From: Stereum hirsutum FP-91666 SS1 | Lineage: Eukaryota > Basidiomycota > Agaricomycetes > Russulales > Stereaceae | DNA: 64,000 bases | Direction of reading: 5' to 3' | Assembly: GCF_000264905.1 (NCBI RefSeq) | Contig: NW_006763153.1 | Span: 401,469-465,468, forward strand | Part shown: one piece after another, positions 45,990 to 58,060 of the stretch | Position numbering within the stretch: the first letter of the stretch is position 1 | Layout: every line of letters starts with the position of its first letter | Notes under the pieces: generated by a model | Told to the model about the DNA's origin: nothing | The model's input: the letters and a program-made list of their open reading frames with translations, nothing else | Database searches by the model: none | Position numbers and translations under genes: made by a program

Positions 45990-48900
45990 ATACCATGCAA
46001 ACTCACCGATCGCGGGGGAATTTTGTGATTTCCCCGCCAAATCGGCCTCCGCCACAACCTTTGAAGTTGTGAGCTCATTTCGGCGCCGTTCGCGGAGTTC
46101 TTGGCTGCGATAGGATGCATTAGTGCATTTGAGTCTGATAGGATACCAAAAACAAGATGTACCACACAAAGCCATGAACGCGGGGCGGGGAGGCTGGAAC
46201 GGCGGCTCCCCAGCTACGAAGTCAGATTCCGACCACAAAACACGAACGCATAGCTCGCGTCCTGGCGAAATATAATGAAGAGCATCATGTCAGTACCATT
46301 TGATATGAGGAATGAAAGAACACCGACCTTTTTGGGAGGCGTGCCATGGGTAGGGGTCCAAATCGGCTTGAAATCGGCGCGATTTGAACTTAGCCTAGTT
46401 TCCCACGCTCGACTCCGTACTTGCTGCTCGCCGTTCGCGACGACGCCGGGGCCTTTCTCCATGGTTTTTGTTTTGCATGTGATACCGCATGGATAAACGA
46501 GTATTCTGAGCCTAAATGCAAGAGAAACGGCGCACAAATGAGTGCAAGAAGCCGAAGGTCCCAATAGAGGGTTAATTGGACACTTACCTTCAAGAAGCAG
46601 GTCTCGTTTGACCACGACGGAGGCGTTTCTGATGAAACAAAAACACAATATCTCAGTCACCATACCAATTAATCGTTGAGTCTCGTTACGACGACCGAAG
46701 ACCCAAAGTCATCCGGCCATGGAGCACGGAAATGACTCACAAGTGAACAACCCTTCGTTGAACTTCGCTAATGCCTGGTCGTTCTAGATCAAATTTGTAC
46801 TGTAGAGTGTAGCACCTGTCAGCATCATCATTTCGAGCCCAAAACAAAGACGAACGGTCCACAAATGACCGCAAACGAACGAAATAGGTCAGCTTTGGCT
46901 GAGTACTCAACATATTGACACTCATCTTCTTCTACGACGAATACGCCGTTTTCCCTCAAACCGACGGTGGTGGTAGTTCTATACATCCGTTCAAACATTC
47001 CCATCCAAACAGATTTCGATTCCATTGGATAACGAGGGAGTGAGAAACCATTTTCTGGCTTGTAAGAGAATTGGAGCACAGTTACCTCCTTGCTGCTCGT
47101 CGTTCGCGACGACGCCGGGGCCGTTATAGATGGTTTTCGTCTTAAATATTATAGTGCATGTATAGACTAACATTTCGAGCCCATATGCAAAAGAAGCGGC
47201 CCACAAATGAGTCCATGAAACCGGATTTTCGGATCTAGGGTTAAGGATACTCACCTCCAAGAGATAGGTCCCGTTCGATGAGGACGCCGGGGTTTCTGAT
47301 GAAATCAGGACAGTATACGTCAGTAGACATACAAACGACTCGTGTGGGTGCGCTAAAACGAGCGATGGATGCGAAAACGCTAAGTCCAAAGTCGTTCTCG
47401 CCCTAAGGGGCATAAGATGGTACCCACCCCCCTCGTTTCCGCGATTCTGAGTGCGAAAATGATTATGCTGGCGTGTTCAAGGATTCTATACAATTATACA
47501 CTCAGTAACAGTCATATTCAGAGGAAAAAATGGTAATACCTTGCAAACCGGCCGAACTCGGGGAATATTTGTGTTTTTGCCCCCTAATTCGGCCTCCTGC
47601 ACAAATTTCGAGGTTTCGAAGGAACTATGGCACCGATGATGAGCTTCTTGGATGGGATAGAATACTCTTGCTTATTTGAGTTGTATAGAGCACAAAAAAT
47701 GAGACGTACCATGAAAAACAACCGGATGCGGGACCGGGAGGCTTAGATCGAGACCACCCCCGCCACAAAATCAAACTCTGGCCGCGAAACGCAAACGCAG
47801 AACTTTCTTGCTGGTAAAATATGATCATCGGCATCATATGAGTGCCCTGCAACAAAAGGAATGGGGGGATACGGACTTTTTCTGCGGGCGCACCATGGGT
47901 AGGGGACCAAATCGGCGATTTGATGTCGCCACAGGCTGGGATCTGTGAGCGCGGGTGTAATATTGGTTTAAATGACTCGTTTGAAAGCCTCAAAATGGTT
48001 GTATATGCTATTGAAGTCCCATTGTGAAAAAAAAATAGGACGTCGTCAGTAAAGAAATTGAGGAAGCCGAATTAGACGAAAAATCGGCAAGTTCCCCCCT
48101 TCTCGCAAGTATCACGATCCTTGTCCGACAGAGTATACGCAGCCCATAGACGCGATGTACCGGGCATGCTGAGTGTGGATATAAGTAAAGATCGAGAGGT
48201 AATTAGTAAAAATATCGAAAGCGTGTGATTTTGGTTGAACCTCGCCTGTGCTGGGACTTTTCTCCACAGAATTCGCGATTGAAAACACAATACCTGTCCA
48301 AAGCAGTCATTTCAAACCTGTTCTGAGACCACACAAGACAGGTGAGTTTGGCTATGTAAAAAGAACGGTTGGTTATGACCGACAAAAATTAACGCAGAGC
48401 GATTAGCCCTGACAGGTCAAATCACTCAAAACCCTAGTTTCGAATTCGAAATGATCGCAAATGAGTCAGCACAGCTCGCAGATAAAATATACTGAAGTGA
48501 GCATACCCAGCATAAGGCAAAGGCGCTTAAGCCCAGCCCTTCAAACCTCGAACTCATCCCTCAGCGCAAATCGGCGCTGATTTGAACTTCGCCAAATTTC
48601 CCACGTTCGACCCCGCACCTATTGCTCGTCGTTGGAGACGGCGCCGGGGCCATTATCGGCGGTGTTAGTGTTGGTTATGATTACACATGTATAGAAGTGC
48701 ATTTCGAGCCTATATTCAAGAAGAACGGCCGCGAAATGAGTACGATAGGCTGAATTTTCGGATACAGGGTTAAATGGACGCTCACCTCCAAGAAGCCGGT
48801 CTCGTTCAACAACGAGAGTGGCTTTTCTGACGGAATAAAGACGGGATATGTTAGTAGCCATACAAATGACTCTTTTGGGCTCGCTACGGCGAGCGATGGA

Positions 48901-50380
48901 TGCGAAAACACTAAGTCCAAATTCCTTCTCGCCAAGGAGCACGGAATTGACTCACAAGTGAATAAACCCCCTCTGAACCTCGATATTATATGGTCTTTTG
49001 AGATAGTTTCTGTACTGTAGCAGATAGCGTAGGTCAGTATCATTCTTTCGAGCCCAAAATGAAGAAGAACGGTCCATAAATGGCCGCAAACGAACGAAAT
49101 ACGGGGATGTTGGGATAGTACTCACCAAGATCGAATGTCGTCGTCCTCTACGACGAAGACGCCGTTCGCCATCAAATCGAGGCCGGTGGTCATACTATAC
49201 GTCCGTCAAAATATTCCTATCCAAACAGAACTGAAATCGATCCAAAAATGAGGGAGTGAAAGACCGCTTTCTATCAGGTAAGATGATTGCAGAACACTCA
49301 TCTCCACAAAAGTCGACGTTCTCAATGGCAAACGGTCCGTTTCGGCTCAAACGGTCGCTGTGTCCTGTAGCGATAGGCATTTTTAAAATTATGAGCCCAT
49401 ATCGAAGATAATCGGACAAAAAACGAGTGCGAACGAGCATTTTTTGGTGAGGGAGAGACCTGTGGGGGTGCTCACCAGCGTAAGTCTCGGCTTCCTCGAC
49501 AATGAGGAGAGCGTTTGGGACGAACTTCACAGAGGTCATGGAGATCCTGCATACTGTCCATTTGAGCTTCTAACGGTCTGATTTGAGCTTGAAATGAGTG
49601 AGAGCAGACGATTTTTCGAGGAGATGATGGCTGGTTGGGAGACTTACCGCAGAGATTAGCGTTGTTCTCCACGGTGAGGAGTCCGTTTTGGCTGAACTCT
49701 GGTACGGCGCGAACTGAGCACGTCCTACCCGTCATTTAGAGCCCACAACGTCCTGGATTGAACGGCAAATGAGCGAATACGAGAAAATTTGCGGTCCAGA
49801 GGTATTGGTCAAGGGAACTCACCGGGGTATTGGACGGCTTCCTGAACGACGAGGAAGCCGCTTTGTCTAAAACGCGCTGGGGAGGTCATAGCGATATTAT
49901 AGACCTTGATTTCGAGCCCCCAACGTTTTGATTCGGGCTTGAAATGAGTGAGCTATGTCTCTTTCTCTCGGAAAGATGGTGGCTGGTGAAGGGACTTACC
50001 ACACCAATTTGCGTCGTTCTCAACGGCGACGACCCCGTTTCGGCCGGAATCTCGTGCGGTGCCGAATGCGCACGTCCTCCCCGTCATTTCGAGCCCATAT
50101 TGTCCCGGATTGAACCGCAAATAAGCGAACGCGGACATATTTTCGCTGTGGAGGTATGATATAGGGGTACTCACCACGACAAAGTATGGCGATCTCGACG
50201 ACGAGCAGGCCGATTCGTCCCAAACGTTCTACGGAGATGATGGGTCTACCGTACTTCGTAATTTCACGTAAAATGAGTGAGTAGTATTGAATTTTCGACG
50301 AACTAATCAAGTTAAGATGACTTACCGACACTATGGTCTTCGACCTCTGCGACGAACGGGCGAATTCAGCTCAAACATTT
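45990..50380 (-). repeat. Tandem array of exon+intron units, ~165-bp period
   Basis: On the minus strand about 18-20 recognisable units follow one another every 155-180 bp. Each has a short exon, a GTRAG(T/C) donor, and an intron with conserved sequences (TTCGCTCATTT near the 5' part, TGGGCTCGAAATGA mid-intron). Clear exons in coordinates: 50175-50228, 50000-50050, 49824-49877, 49648-49698, 49476-49526, ~49302-49357, ~49126-49190, 48956-49014, 48786-48826, ~48620-48680, 47255-47295, 47086-47140, ~46911-46980, 46741-46799, 46588-46628, ~46421-46470 and 46007-46104. The order GPGVV / 41-nt / 59-nt / NGVFVVE exon recurs at 46.4-47.0 and 48.6-49.2 kb, so larger blocks were also duplicated. Confidence 0.8.
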
Positions 50381-51021
50381 GACGGTGCTCGCATTACACG
50401 TCCCTCCCTCCGTTTCGAGTCTCTGATGAACGCGTTTCGGTGACACATGAGCGAACGCGACCGAATTCCTGTGAGGGGGCGAGAGCCACAACCGAGCGTG
50501 AGTGTCGTCTAAGATACATCAGTAGAGCGTCACCATAGCCGGTGCGCCCTCTCAGGGTGAAGATATTGACCATTTCACCGGGGGGCCAAGACGATACGGG
50601 CATTGAACTTACTCTTGCCTTCAAACATTCCAGACGTTCATGGAGATGTTGAGCGTATATCAGCTCGAGTGGCGTGGCTGGTCCATAGGCCAAGGAAATG
50701 CTACTAGCTGTACTGATATCACTGATTGTGCTGTTTACTGTCCATGCCACAAATGTCAAACAGCGGCGAGAAGATAGGAGCCATGGGTCACTTACAAGAA
50801 TAGGCATCTTGCACTGATCCCATGGTCCTCGAAATTTGGCCAAACTGGTCGGCTTGCTCGGGGTGGAGAGCAACGATGCCTCCTTTTCCGGACAATTTGT
50901 TAGTGGACAGCAACAATGACATTTAAAGGCACCTACCAGGCGGAACCGGACGGTCTGCAAGAGATGTGTAAGCATGAGATATATTGGGCAGAGATTGAGA
51001 TCGAAGAAGAGCATTTAACAT
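45990..51021 (-). CDS. Micro-exon repeat gene of unknown function (partly decayed)
   Basis: The 5' part has three exons with closing phases: 51021-50937, 50882-50796 and 50707-50613. They give MLNALLRSQSLPNISHAY, then GGIVALHPEQADQFGQ, then LAYGPATPLELIYAQHLHER. I recognise no domain there. Downstream each tandem unit supplies an exon coding one ~18-residue repeat: RLGRIGLLVVEIAILCRG, DSGRNGVVAVENDANWCG, RFRQSGFLVVQEAVQYPG, EFSQNGLLTVENNANLCG, NPGVLIERDLSLGG, NASVVVKRDLLLEG. The consensus is roughly L-x-R-N-G-x-L-V-V-E-x-D-x-x-x-x-G. The 51- and 54-nt exons are phase 1-1, so adding or skipping one keeps the frame; the 41-nt exons are phase 2-1. Several units carry lesions: TGA in the unit at 50326-50379, an altered acceptor at 49526, an ATGAGT donor at 49301 and a TAG at about 48617. 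The gene is probably a pseudogene now, or only part of the array is used. Function unknown. Confidence 0.5.
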
Positions 51022-52280
51022 CGCTATTGGGGTAATGATGAGTGCGGAATGTTCGAAGGCGTGTGTACACCGAGTCTCTGAGAACACCGGAGTATATGTA
51101 GAATATGGGGACGTTACCCTGAGAACTCTCTAGAATAGAGCGGGGGATTGCGAGGACATACCCGCAATGAATGCGGTAAATACGCGACCTGTTTCAAGTT
51201 AGAACCACCGCGGGCTCTCTTGCGAACGTCAGCAAATTACCCATATCTTGGAGGGCGGTGGAACGAATCGCGTGAAGTGACTTTGTGGACGAGCTGATGA
51301 GAGCCGGGCGGGGCAATCGCACTGCCCGCACGATTCGGAGTCGCGAGACCGCAGGAGATTGTATCCGTAGGCGCTCACTCTGCCTAGGTTCGAACCTCTG
51401 ACTGCTCCCTGGATTTTCCTAGGTTTGGCAAAGCAGCCGACATCCGACGCATCATTTCATGAACTCACGTCTTCCCCTCGTTCCTCCTCGGCTTCCTGCT
51501 TCCCCGCGTCCTGTCTTCCCTGACATAGATAATGGCCTTGCAATTGTCTTACCAAAGACTAATAAAGCGGAGCCGAACCGCGTACCGAGATTCATGAGCT
51601 TCCGAGGGATAAGGCCTGCGGAGAGGTCGTGATACGCGTTGACAAAACGAGACGGACGACGGGAAGGGACGATGGTGGACGTCGGAGACTGAAACGTTGA
51701 CGGCGGATCACGGTGAACATTTCTCATTTTTATAGATCAGCGACGGACTCGACGGAGAGACCTGCGGGAGGACCTGACGGGATTCGAGGATCGAGGCGGG
51801 TTCTGGATCTGGCGGGGGCATGGCAAAGCAAAGTAAAGTGACGACCAGTCCTCGGAGCGGCGAACTCATTGTTGCTTGTACCAGCGCAGCCGTCAGATAC
51901 TATCACTGGCGAACAAGACGACAACTATGATGTAAGTAGCTCGTAACGTGAGTAAAGCGACAGACGTAGCAAGCGACGTGATACGACAAGAATCAAATAT
52001 TAAGTCCATGATGCCATGGAACAAAAAGAAAAGCTAAGCTCGAAACGGAGTGGGGAGTGAAGATTGAGAAGAGGAGAAAAAAGTGCGGCAGGTGCTACGA
52101 GTTTCGGCACCGCCTTACCATGACACGGAGTGTTGCAACTAACCGAGCAGCTTTTCACCATCATTACTGCAGTCTTGAGTCGAGGGGCAATCAGACCACC
52201 TCCTTGCGGCCGACGCTGAAGACGCCTCGCCAGTTTTAATCGTCAGGGTTCAGAATGGTGGATGTCGAGAACGTCCACCT
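51022..52280. other. Intergenic, no gene supported
   Basis: No convincing reading frame or repeat; it may contain the promoter of the micro-exon gene (minus strand). Confidence 0.4.
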
Positions 52281-52285
52281 TCCGA

Positions 52286-54286
52286 CTAAGTTCTGCGAGG
52301 AAGATACTGTGAAGGAATCAAACAGGACAGAAATTCAGCAAGCAGGAAACGACGGAAGGAAGGAAGGTCAAAGAACGAGAAGGATTGAAATGATGTCGGA
52401 TTCACAAGAGGCCCGATGACAAAGGTTGAACTACTCATGATAACCAACGAACACCGTGTTCCTCGAGCCCCGGGTGTCGCCCACCTGTAAGAGAACGTCA
52501 GAACATCTAGCACCATCATAGGAGAGACACACGAAAAGGATGGAAACGTACCGCTTTCCGACTCAGAACGACCAGCCCGTCGCTCACGCGCACCTTCCCG
52601 AAGTAATCGTAATTGCCCAGAGCCCGAGCTGCGTCTGCGGGCGTCTACGAATCCACAGCACCACCACAACGAAACAAACCAGTGAGATTCGCACCAAACA
52701 TGGAATACAATGGAAGACAGGATAGTTGATGCGAACGTACCTTGCCCGTCAATACAATCTCAGCCACTTCCCTCACCTTCGGCTGCACCTTCGCTTGCGT
52801 TGTATCCACCGTCGTGTCTTTGTCCAAGGGCGAGGGCGTAGCGCAGGCGATCAATTGAGGTATTGTGTCCTTCAGATGCACATACGCATTGGGACTGTCA
52901 TTAGATCTCGGGACAGGACGGAAAGTGTTGGGAAAGGGAGTGTACGTCTTGTAAGAGGACGTTGTGGGCTCGGTTTGCGCAGTGGACGAGGGGGTGGATG
53001 TGGGCGTTGAAGTCGAAGCCGAGGCTGCATCCGAGAAGTGGGATGCTGAAGAAGGAGTGTAGACCACGATGCCGTCCTACAACGAACGTAAAAAAAAGAT
53101 AAAGACTGTCAGCTTCCGTTCACACCGTACGCCACACCGCAAAAAAAACGCAATTGGCAAAATGAAGAATGGGGCAAACAGAGTCCGGCACTCGAAACCT
53201 ACACCCAATCCAAGGTAGAAAGGAAAGACGAAAACAAGACTACTCACCCCGCTCGAGTTACTCCGGTAACTCCACTCTTCGTCCTCCCATCCTTCAAGCT
53301 TACATCCACTCTCCTTCCTTCATCCTCTTCTCCACATCCTCGCGACATCCGACTCCTTCATCACCTTGACCATCGCCGTCTTCGCATGGAACCTGAAAAG
53401 TCCTCCAGTGCTCGGTCAGGTGAACGTATAAAGGCCTCCTTGTAATACAACCCTCGGGGTCTTTGACAATCTCCGGTTGAAACGTCGAGGCTTGGGAGCT
53501 GTAAGTGTGCGTGAGACAGATGAAGAAATACGATATTTGGACGATAGCGTGGAGAGAGAGCAAGGAGATGTGGGGGAAAACCAAAACGCGGAGACAAGTG
53601 CCACACCAATCAACAAAAATGGCACCCACGCAAACGCGCATCGTGCACGTCACAATACCGAGCCCGATCGAAAATGCACAAGACGAGCGAACACGACGCA
53701 AAAAGAAGAAAGGTATGTGATCAGCATGCGGAACTATACACACCCACGAGCGTCAGGAGAAAGGAAGAACGAGAAAGGAAAGAGGACGAGGTGGCCGTGT
53801 GTCGATGCCACATCGTCATGCACACGATCAGCATGGAGGCGCCAAGGGTTCGAAGACGATAAACGATCGAGCAGAAATGAAAAGGCGCATGGAGAGGGAG
53901 GATAATAATAACCCGAAACAAAAGGAGAAAAATACTTACCATCAAGGTACCGCGCCACGAGCCCGTAAATCTGCCCAGCACATACGCCGATGCCCCACCC
54001 TTCGGACCATGACCATAGTCGGAAGAGGAATGGAGAGAGGACAAGTTATTAGGATTGGATGCGGAGGGGGAGGTGGGCGGGCCCAGTCTGCGTCTTGTCG
54101 CTCGCTTTTGCTAGCGCCGTACCCTTGAACGTCGAAGGGAAACACAGGGACGCGAGCCGCTTCTTGGTGAGGATGAGACAAAGGCGAGGACGGTCGCATG
54201 TCCCACTGAGGATGCTCTAAGCACTGCGTCTTCATCGCTTCGTTATGCTCCACGATATCTTCGGCTGTCGGGTCATTGGCACCCAA
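52286..54286 (-). pseudogene. F-box-like fungal protein, C-terminal region, partial
   Basis: Minus-strand exons give AMKTQCLEHPQWDMRPSSP and VPVFPFDVQGYGAS (about 54240-54110), then GGASAYVLGRFTGSWRGTLM (about 53995-53940). IVKDPEGCITRRPLYVHLTE (about 53480-53410) and DGIVVYTPSSASHF follow, with a Ser/Thr-rich stretch. The tail is VQPKVREVAEIVLTGK, ALGNYDYFGKVRVSDGLVVL and GDTRGSRNTVFVGYHE (about 52750-52440). The pattern GxVRxxDGLxxL...FxGY near the C-terminus resembles the FBXO31-type tail of basidiomycete F-box proteins, from memory only. No F-box is seen: the 5' part runs directly into the end of the hydantoinase-like gene, so this gene lacks a clear start. It is either a 5'-truncated gene or one badly modelled here. 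Confidence 0.4.
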
Positions 54287-54399
54287 AGCTAGAGGTCAAG
54301 GGTAGAGTTAGTGAGAGGTATGCGTAGAGCCGGACGGATTGCCAACGCCGGGTGGTACGAAATAGATAGTCTACTCGAACCGAAAAACAAAATAAGAGA

Positions 54400-56754
54400 A
54401 ACCACAAACCTTCTCAGCATCCGCACCCGCCTCCACCGCCTTCTTGATCGCCTGTTTCTCGATGGATGCGCGCACTTCGGCCATCGGCTTTGTGGATATA
54501 TCGGTGATGGTGTCTATTGTACCGGAGATCTGCCAAGTGGGGAGAGGCGGAGGCGGAGAGGAGTGAGATTAATATGAGGACGATGAGGAAGAGGAGGAAG
54601 GAGTCGGGAGGGAGAAAGGTATGGACGGGGAAATGGCGAGAAGGATGGGTGGGTGGAGGTGTCAATCGAGAGAGGTGAAACGATGTGGGAGGGGGGAGGA
54701 CGGAGAAAAGATGTGAAAAGACGACGAAGCACAGAAAAACGCTTAGACATAGAAAACTGTACACACCTGCGCTATAGCTGCTCCGACCGCACTAGATCAC
54801 CCACAAAAAAAACAATAAATCAGCATCCACCTTTTGCACTCCCCTCCCAACCTCCCAACATCCTCCTTTCCAAAAAACGAAAAGGAAAAGGAAAAAACAC
54901 TTACTTCGCGACATCAAACCACCCAGACCTACAAACTCTACTAACCCCCTTCAAAATCACCCCCTCTTGTATCAAGATCGACCCCCCACCAACGAGATAA
55001 ACCGGTAGATCCGCCTGGCTCGTCTTCATCGAATCCAGAGTATTCTCCAACATCACCCTAATCCTCTCCTGCGCCTTCTCCACCAATCCCTCGATGTTCT
55101 CCGCCAGTCTCTCGCCTCCGGATGATGGAGCGTGGGGCAATAAACGGGACACTTTGCTCTTATCGACGACCCGTCCAGCCCGCCCGTGACGACAACGTCG
55201 GTAGCGGTCAGAGTCTTGCCGCCGAATACGAGTGCTTCGTCCGTTATCCGATATCCGACCGAGTCGGGCCAGATGGTGACCCCTCCGGTGGTGGAGTCTT
55301 GACGGAAGAGGGAGCCGCCGCCGAGGCCGATGCCTTGTGTTTGGGTTCAGGAAACAAAATGCGAAACGTTGGGCGATGGTGGCATAGAGGGAAGAAGGCG
55401 GGTGGGTGGACGAGAGGGGAGGGGATAAGGTAGAATGAGAGGTGTGTTGCGTTAGTGCGATGTAGATCAGTACGAAGAGGAAGGTACGAGTGGATGAGCG
55501 GTAGAACGAGCGTACCTAGTTACATGCGGCATGGAGAAATTGAACCGAACGCCACAGGGTTCATGGTATGCTGCTGCTTGGCGGGGTAAACCGCTCGGTC
55601 TGAGGATGAAAGCACACGCATACAGTGGTTAGTTCGTTTTAGGGTGGAGGGATAAAAGGAGGGAAGGGAGGGAAGGGACGTACAATAACATCCCGACTTC
55701 GGTCTAAAAAATATGAGCCACACGAGCGAACGAACGAACACATTTCAGTAAGCTCTCGCGATAGAAGCATAAAGAGTAGGTAATCCCGATATCGACGACC
55801 AACGCTGCCTCGCCCTTCACGCCTGGTTTATTCCCCGATTCTAACGAGGCGAGGAACGCAGCACCGCGCATCGAATTCGTAGGGCCCGACGAACTGACAT
55901 ACACACCCATCAGCCCCTATCTGCATATCCTCACAAGCACACACAGAAAAAAAAACTCACAAAGTCCTAATTGGCTCCTTCCCCGCCTCCTCATACCTCA
56001 ACAAAGTCACATCATTACTTGTCACAATCACCGGCCGTCCCCCCAATCCCAGCTCGTCTGCCGCGCGCTCGAAGCTCATCGTCGTCAATTTCGCACACCG
56101 GAGCAGCACGGCGCTCATGATCTTTGTGTTCTCGCGCTCGAGCAGTCCGAGGTTCGATATGTCGCGAGAGCAGACGATGTCGAGGTATGAGATGCGGGAG
56201 AGGAGGGAGGCGGCCACAGAGCCTTATGACCGCCACTCTATCAAGACGACTCGTGTTCGTTTCCACCAACGCATTAACGAAATGCTACATCATTCCGTCT
56301 GTGAGTCCTTATCTCATCATATACAGGCAAGAGATTAGGCAGAAGAATAGACTCACAGTAGTCCCGATACTCAACGCCTCGATGTCCTTCTTCGCGTCCC
56401 CAGGCACCTGGGGCAACACAAACAATATCGCATTCCTGCTACCGGTCGTCACATCAGGAGTGGTGGGGCTCTTAGCGGAGGTGTGTTGGATGTCATGGGA
56501 GTGGGAGTCGAGGGTGTGCGTGAGGTTGAGGAGGACGGCGTGGCTAGGGCCGGAGGATAGGGGCGGTTGAGTTGGGATGGGATGGATGCGAGAGGAAGAG
56601 GAAGGAAAAGAACGTACGTATTCGTTCCACTGACGTTGACGCCTATTATGAGCACTGGAGATATCTCCTTCGAGGTGGGTTCGAGATGAATGAACGAGCG
56701 TAGATGTTCGAGAGCAAGGAGTCGCGGGAATAGATAAAGTAGCAAGATCGACAT
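54400..56754 (-). pseudogene. Hydantoinase/oxoprolinase subunit A-like, truncated
   Basis: Exons in order: VLIIGVNVSGTNT (ATP-binding start), then HAVLLNLTHTLDSHSHD, KSPTTPDVTTG, IEALSIGTT, FVNALVETNTSRLDRVAV, DISNLGLLERENTKIM, GRPVIVTSNDVTLLRYEE and SSGPTNSMRGAAFLAS. These are followed by ALVVDIGI, TEVGMLL, PSGLPRQAAAYHEP, GVRFNFSMPHV and SIGLGGGSLFRQDS, then DSVGYRISD, LVFGGKTLTATDV and QADLPVYLVGGGSILI. The last segments are SGTIDTITDISTKPMAEV and KKAVEAGADAEK. This is the HyuA fold (N-terminal Hydant_A_N plus hydantoinase A), ATP-dependent amidohydrolases of hydantoin or 5-oxoproline type. The usual Asp of GTNTD is His. The glycine-rich loop normally VDxGGTTTEVG reads VDIGI|TEVG, and the expected splice donor there is not GT. 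The gene stops where the C-terminal beta-domain should begin, and no HyuB follows. Probably non-functional. Confidence 0.65.
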
Positions 56755-57124
56755 GGATAAAGACGAGTCGGATGGATGGATGGATGGATGTAATGCCGAC
56801 TGAGAGCTATCGCGTTCACATCCCCGTCACTCGAATCGTCGACAGCTGTCCGGTGAGTGGGTGAGCGTCGGCGAGGCCAACGATGAACACAACCGCTGAA
56901 GCGGGCGGACGGAGCTTCCCGTGAGCTCAGCTTATATCAGCCTCTCTGTACTTTCTCTCGCCACAGACTCAGAGGGCCATATTATGAAATATCTAGGAAG
57001 GGGATTAGGGCTTATATGTTAGTTAAAACTTGAAACTTTTTGCGAAAGCTCATTGGCGGATCGGACAGATCTTCCGCCAACGAGTTCCAAGTAAACTTGA
57101 AACATATAAGGTCTATTGGGCATA

Positions 57125-57390
57125 CTGTACTTTTTCGACCAAGTGTTCGTGGGAGAATTATGTCAGCCGTGACCACCGCTGGGCCACGGTTCGTTCGGGC
57201 GGGCCACGCGTGACGAACAAGCGGAATTGTTCGCATTAGTTCCCAAAAATTGAATTTTGGGCGATTTTCAGTGCAGATTCGTCACGATTTTCTGTTCGTG
57301 AACCCGCGTGTATGCGTGACCCCGGGACCAAAACTGTTCGCCGACGCCCTCTGCGTGATGCGTGACGAACACTTGGTCGAAAAACTACAG
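57125..57390. mobile_element. 266-bp TA-flanked MITE
   Basis: TIRs of about 26 bp read CTGTA(C/G)TTTTTCGACCAAGT followed by GTTCGT on both sides, flanked by TA at 57123-57124 and 57391-57392, as expected for a Stowaway/mariner-type element. The interior has several (G)TGACGAAC motifs in both directions. No ORF of its own. A single similar end (CTGTAGTTTTTCGCGCACAA) lies at 63558. Confidence 0.85.
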
Positions 57391-57727
57391 TAACAGGCTG
57401 TTTATAGAAAGCCAGAAGATTGAAAGCAACAGAATCGGTTCCATCACGACACTGAATGCGCCGAGTTCCGAGGTCTGTTGAAGAGTGTAAAAATGAGCAA
57501 CTATGTGTGGCCCCGATGTATTCGAAGGGCGCGTGGTCATGCTGTGCCGTATTTTCAAATATCGTTGCCCGCCGTGCAGGCCCTCTTCTTCTTGCTTTAC
57601 ATAGACCATCGTCTATCGACCGCCTGCCCCGCTCACCAACGCTCTCCACTCTCACCAGCAAATATCGACCGCAAACAGCTTCCAGAATCAATAAACAACC
57701 AGTCTTCGGTAAGAACAGAGACGAGTA

Positions 57728-58060
57728 TTTGAGAATGTGAGTCGTTCTCTGCTGCTGCTGCTGCTGGCGCGTTATAGCTGAATGTCGTCTTGACACATCG
57801 TGTTCCTCTACAGACGCGTTCGCAATCCGAATCAACTTTCTGAACATCAAACCGTAACAACAACACTCCCCCAACACTAGTTTTGACAGAGAATAGCAAG
57901 GAGTATCTGAGAATGTGAGCCATTCTGCCGCCGATGGCACTTATAGCTGAATGCCGTCCTGACACATCGCTTTCCTCTTAGACACGTCTGCAATCTCGAT
58001 CTACTTTCTGAATATCGTGAATCTCAAACCGCAACAACAGCGTTCTCCTAACAACCTAAC
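57728..58060 (+). repeat. ~185-bp tandem duplication upstream of KEN-motif gene
   Basis: Two diverged copies begin GAGTATTTGAGAATGTGAGT (about 57722) and GAGTATCTGAGAATGTGAGC (about 57907). Both contain TTATAGCTGAATG(T/C)CGTC, (T)GACACATCG, and TTTCTGAA(C/T)ATC followed by AAACCG(T/C)AACAACA. The sequence looks like duplicated 5'-UTR exon plus intron (each has GTGAG followed by a CTCTWCAG/CTCTTAG acceptor) ahead of the gene starting at 58390. Confidence 0.75.

Noticed and set aside
45990..50380. Reading the ~165-bp array as a simple satellite
   Set aside because: Conserved donors, acceptors and peptide repeats with phase-compatible exon lengths are not expected of a non-coding satellite.
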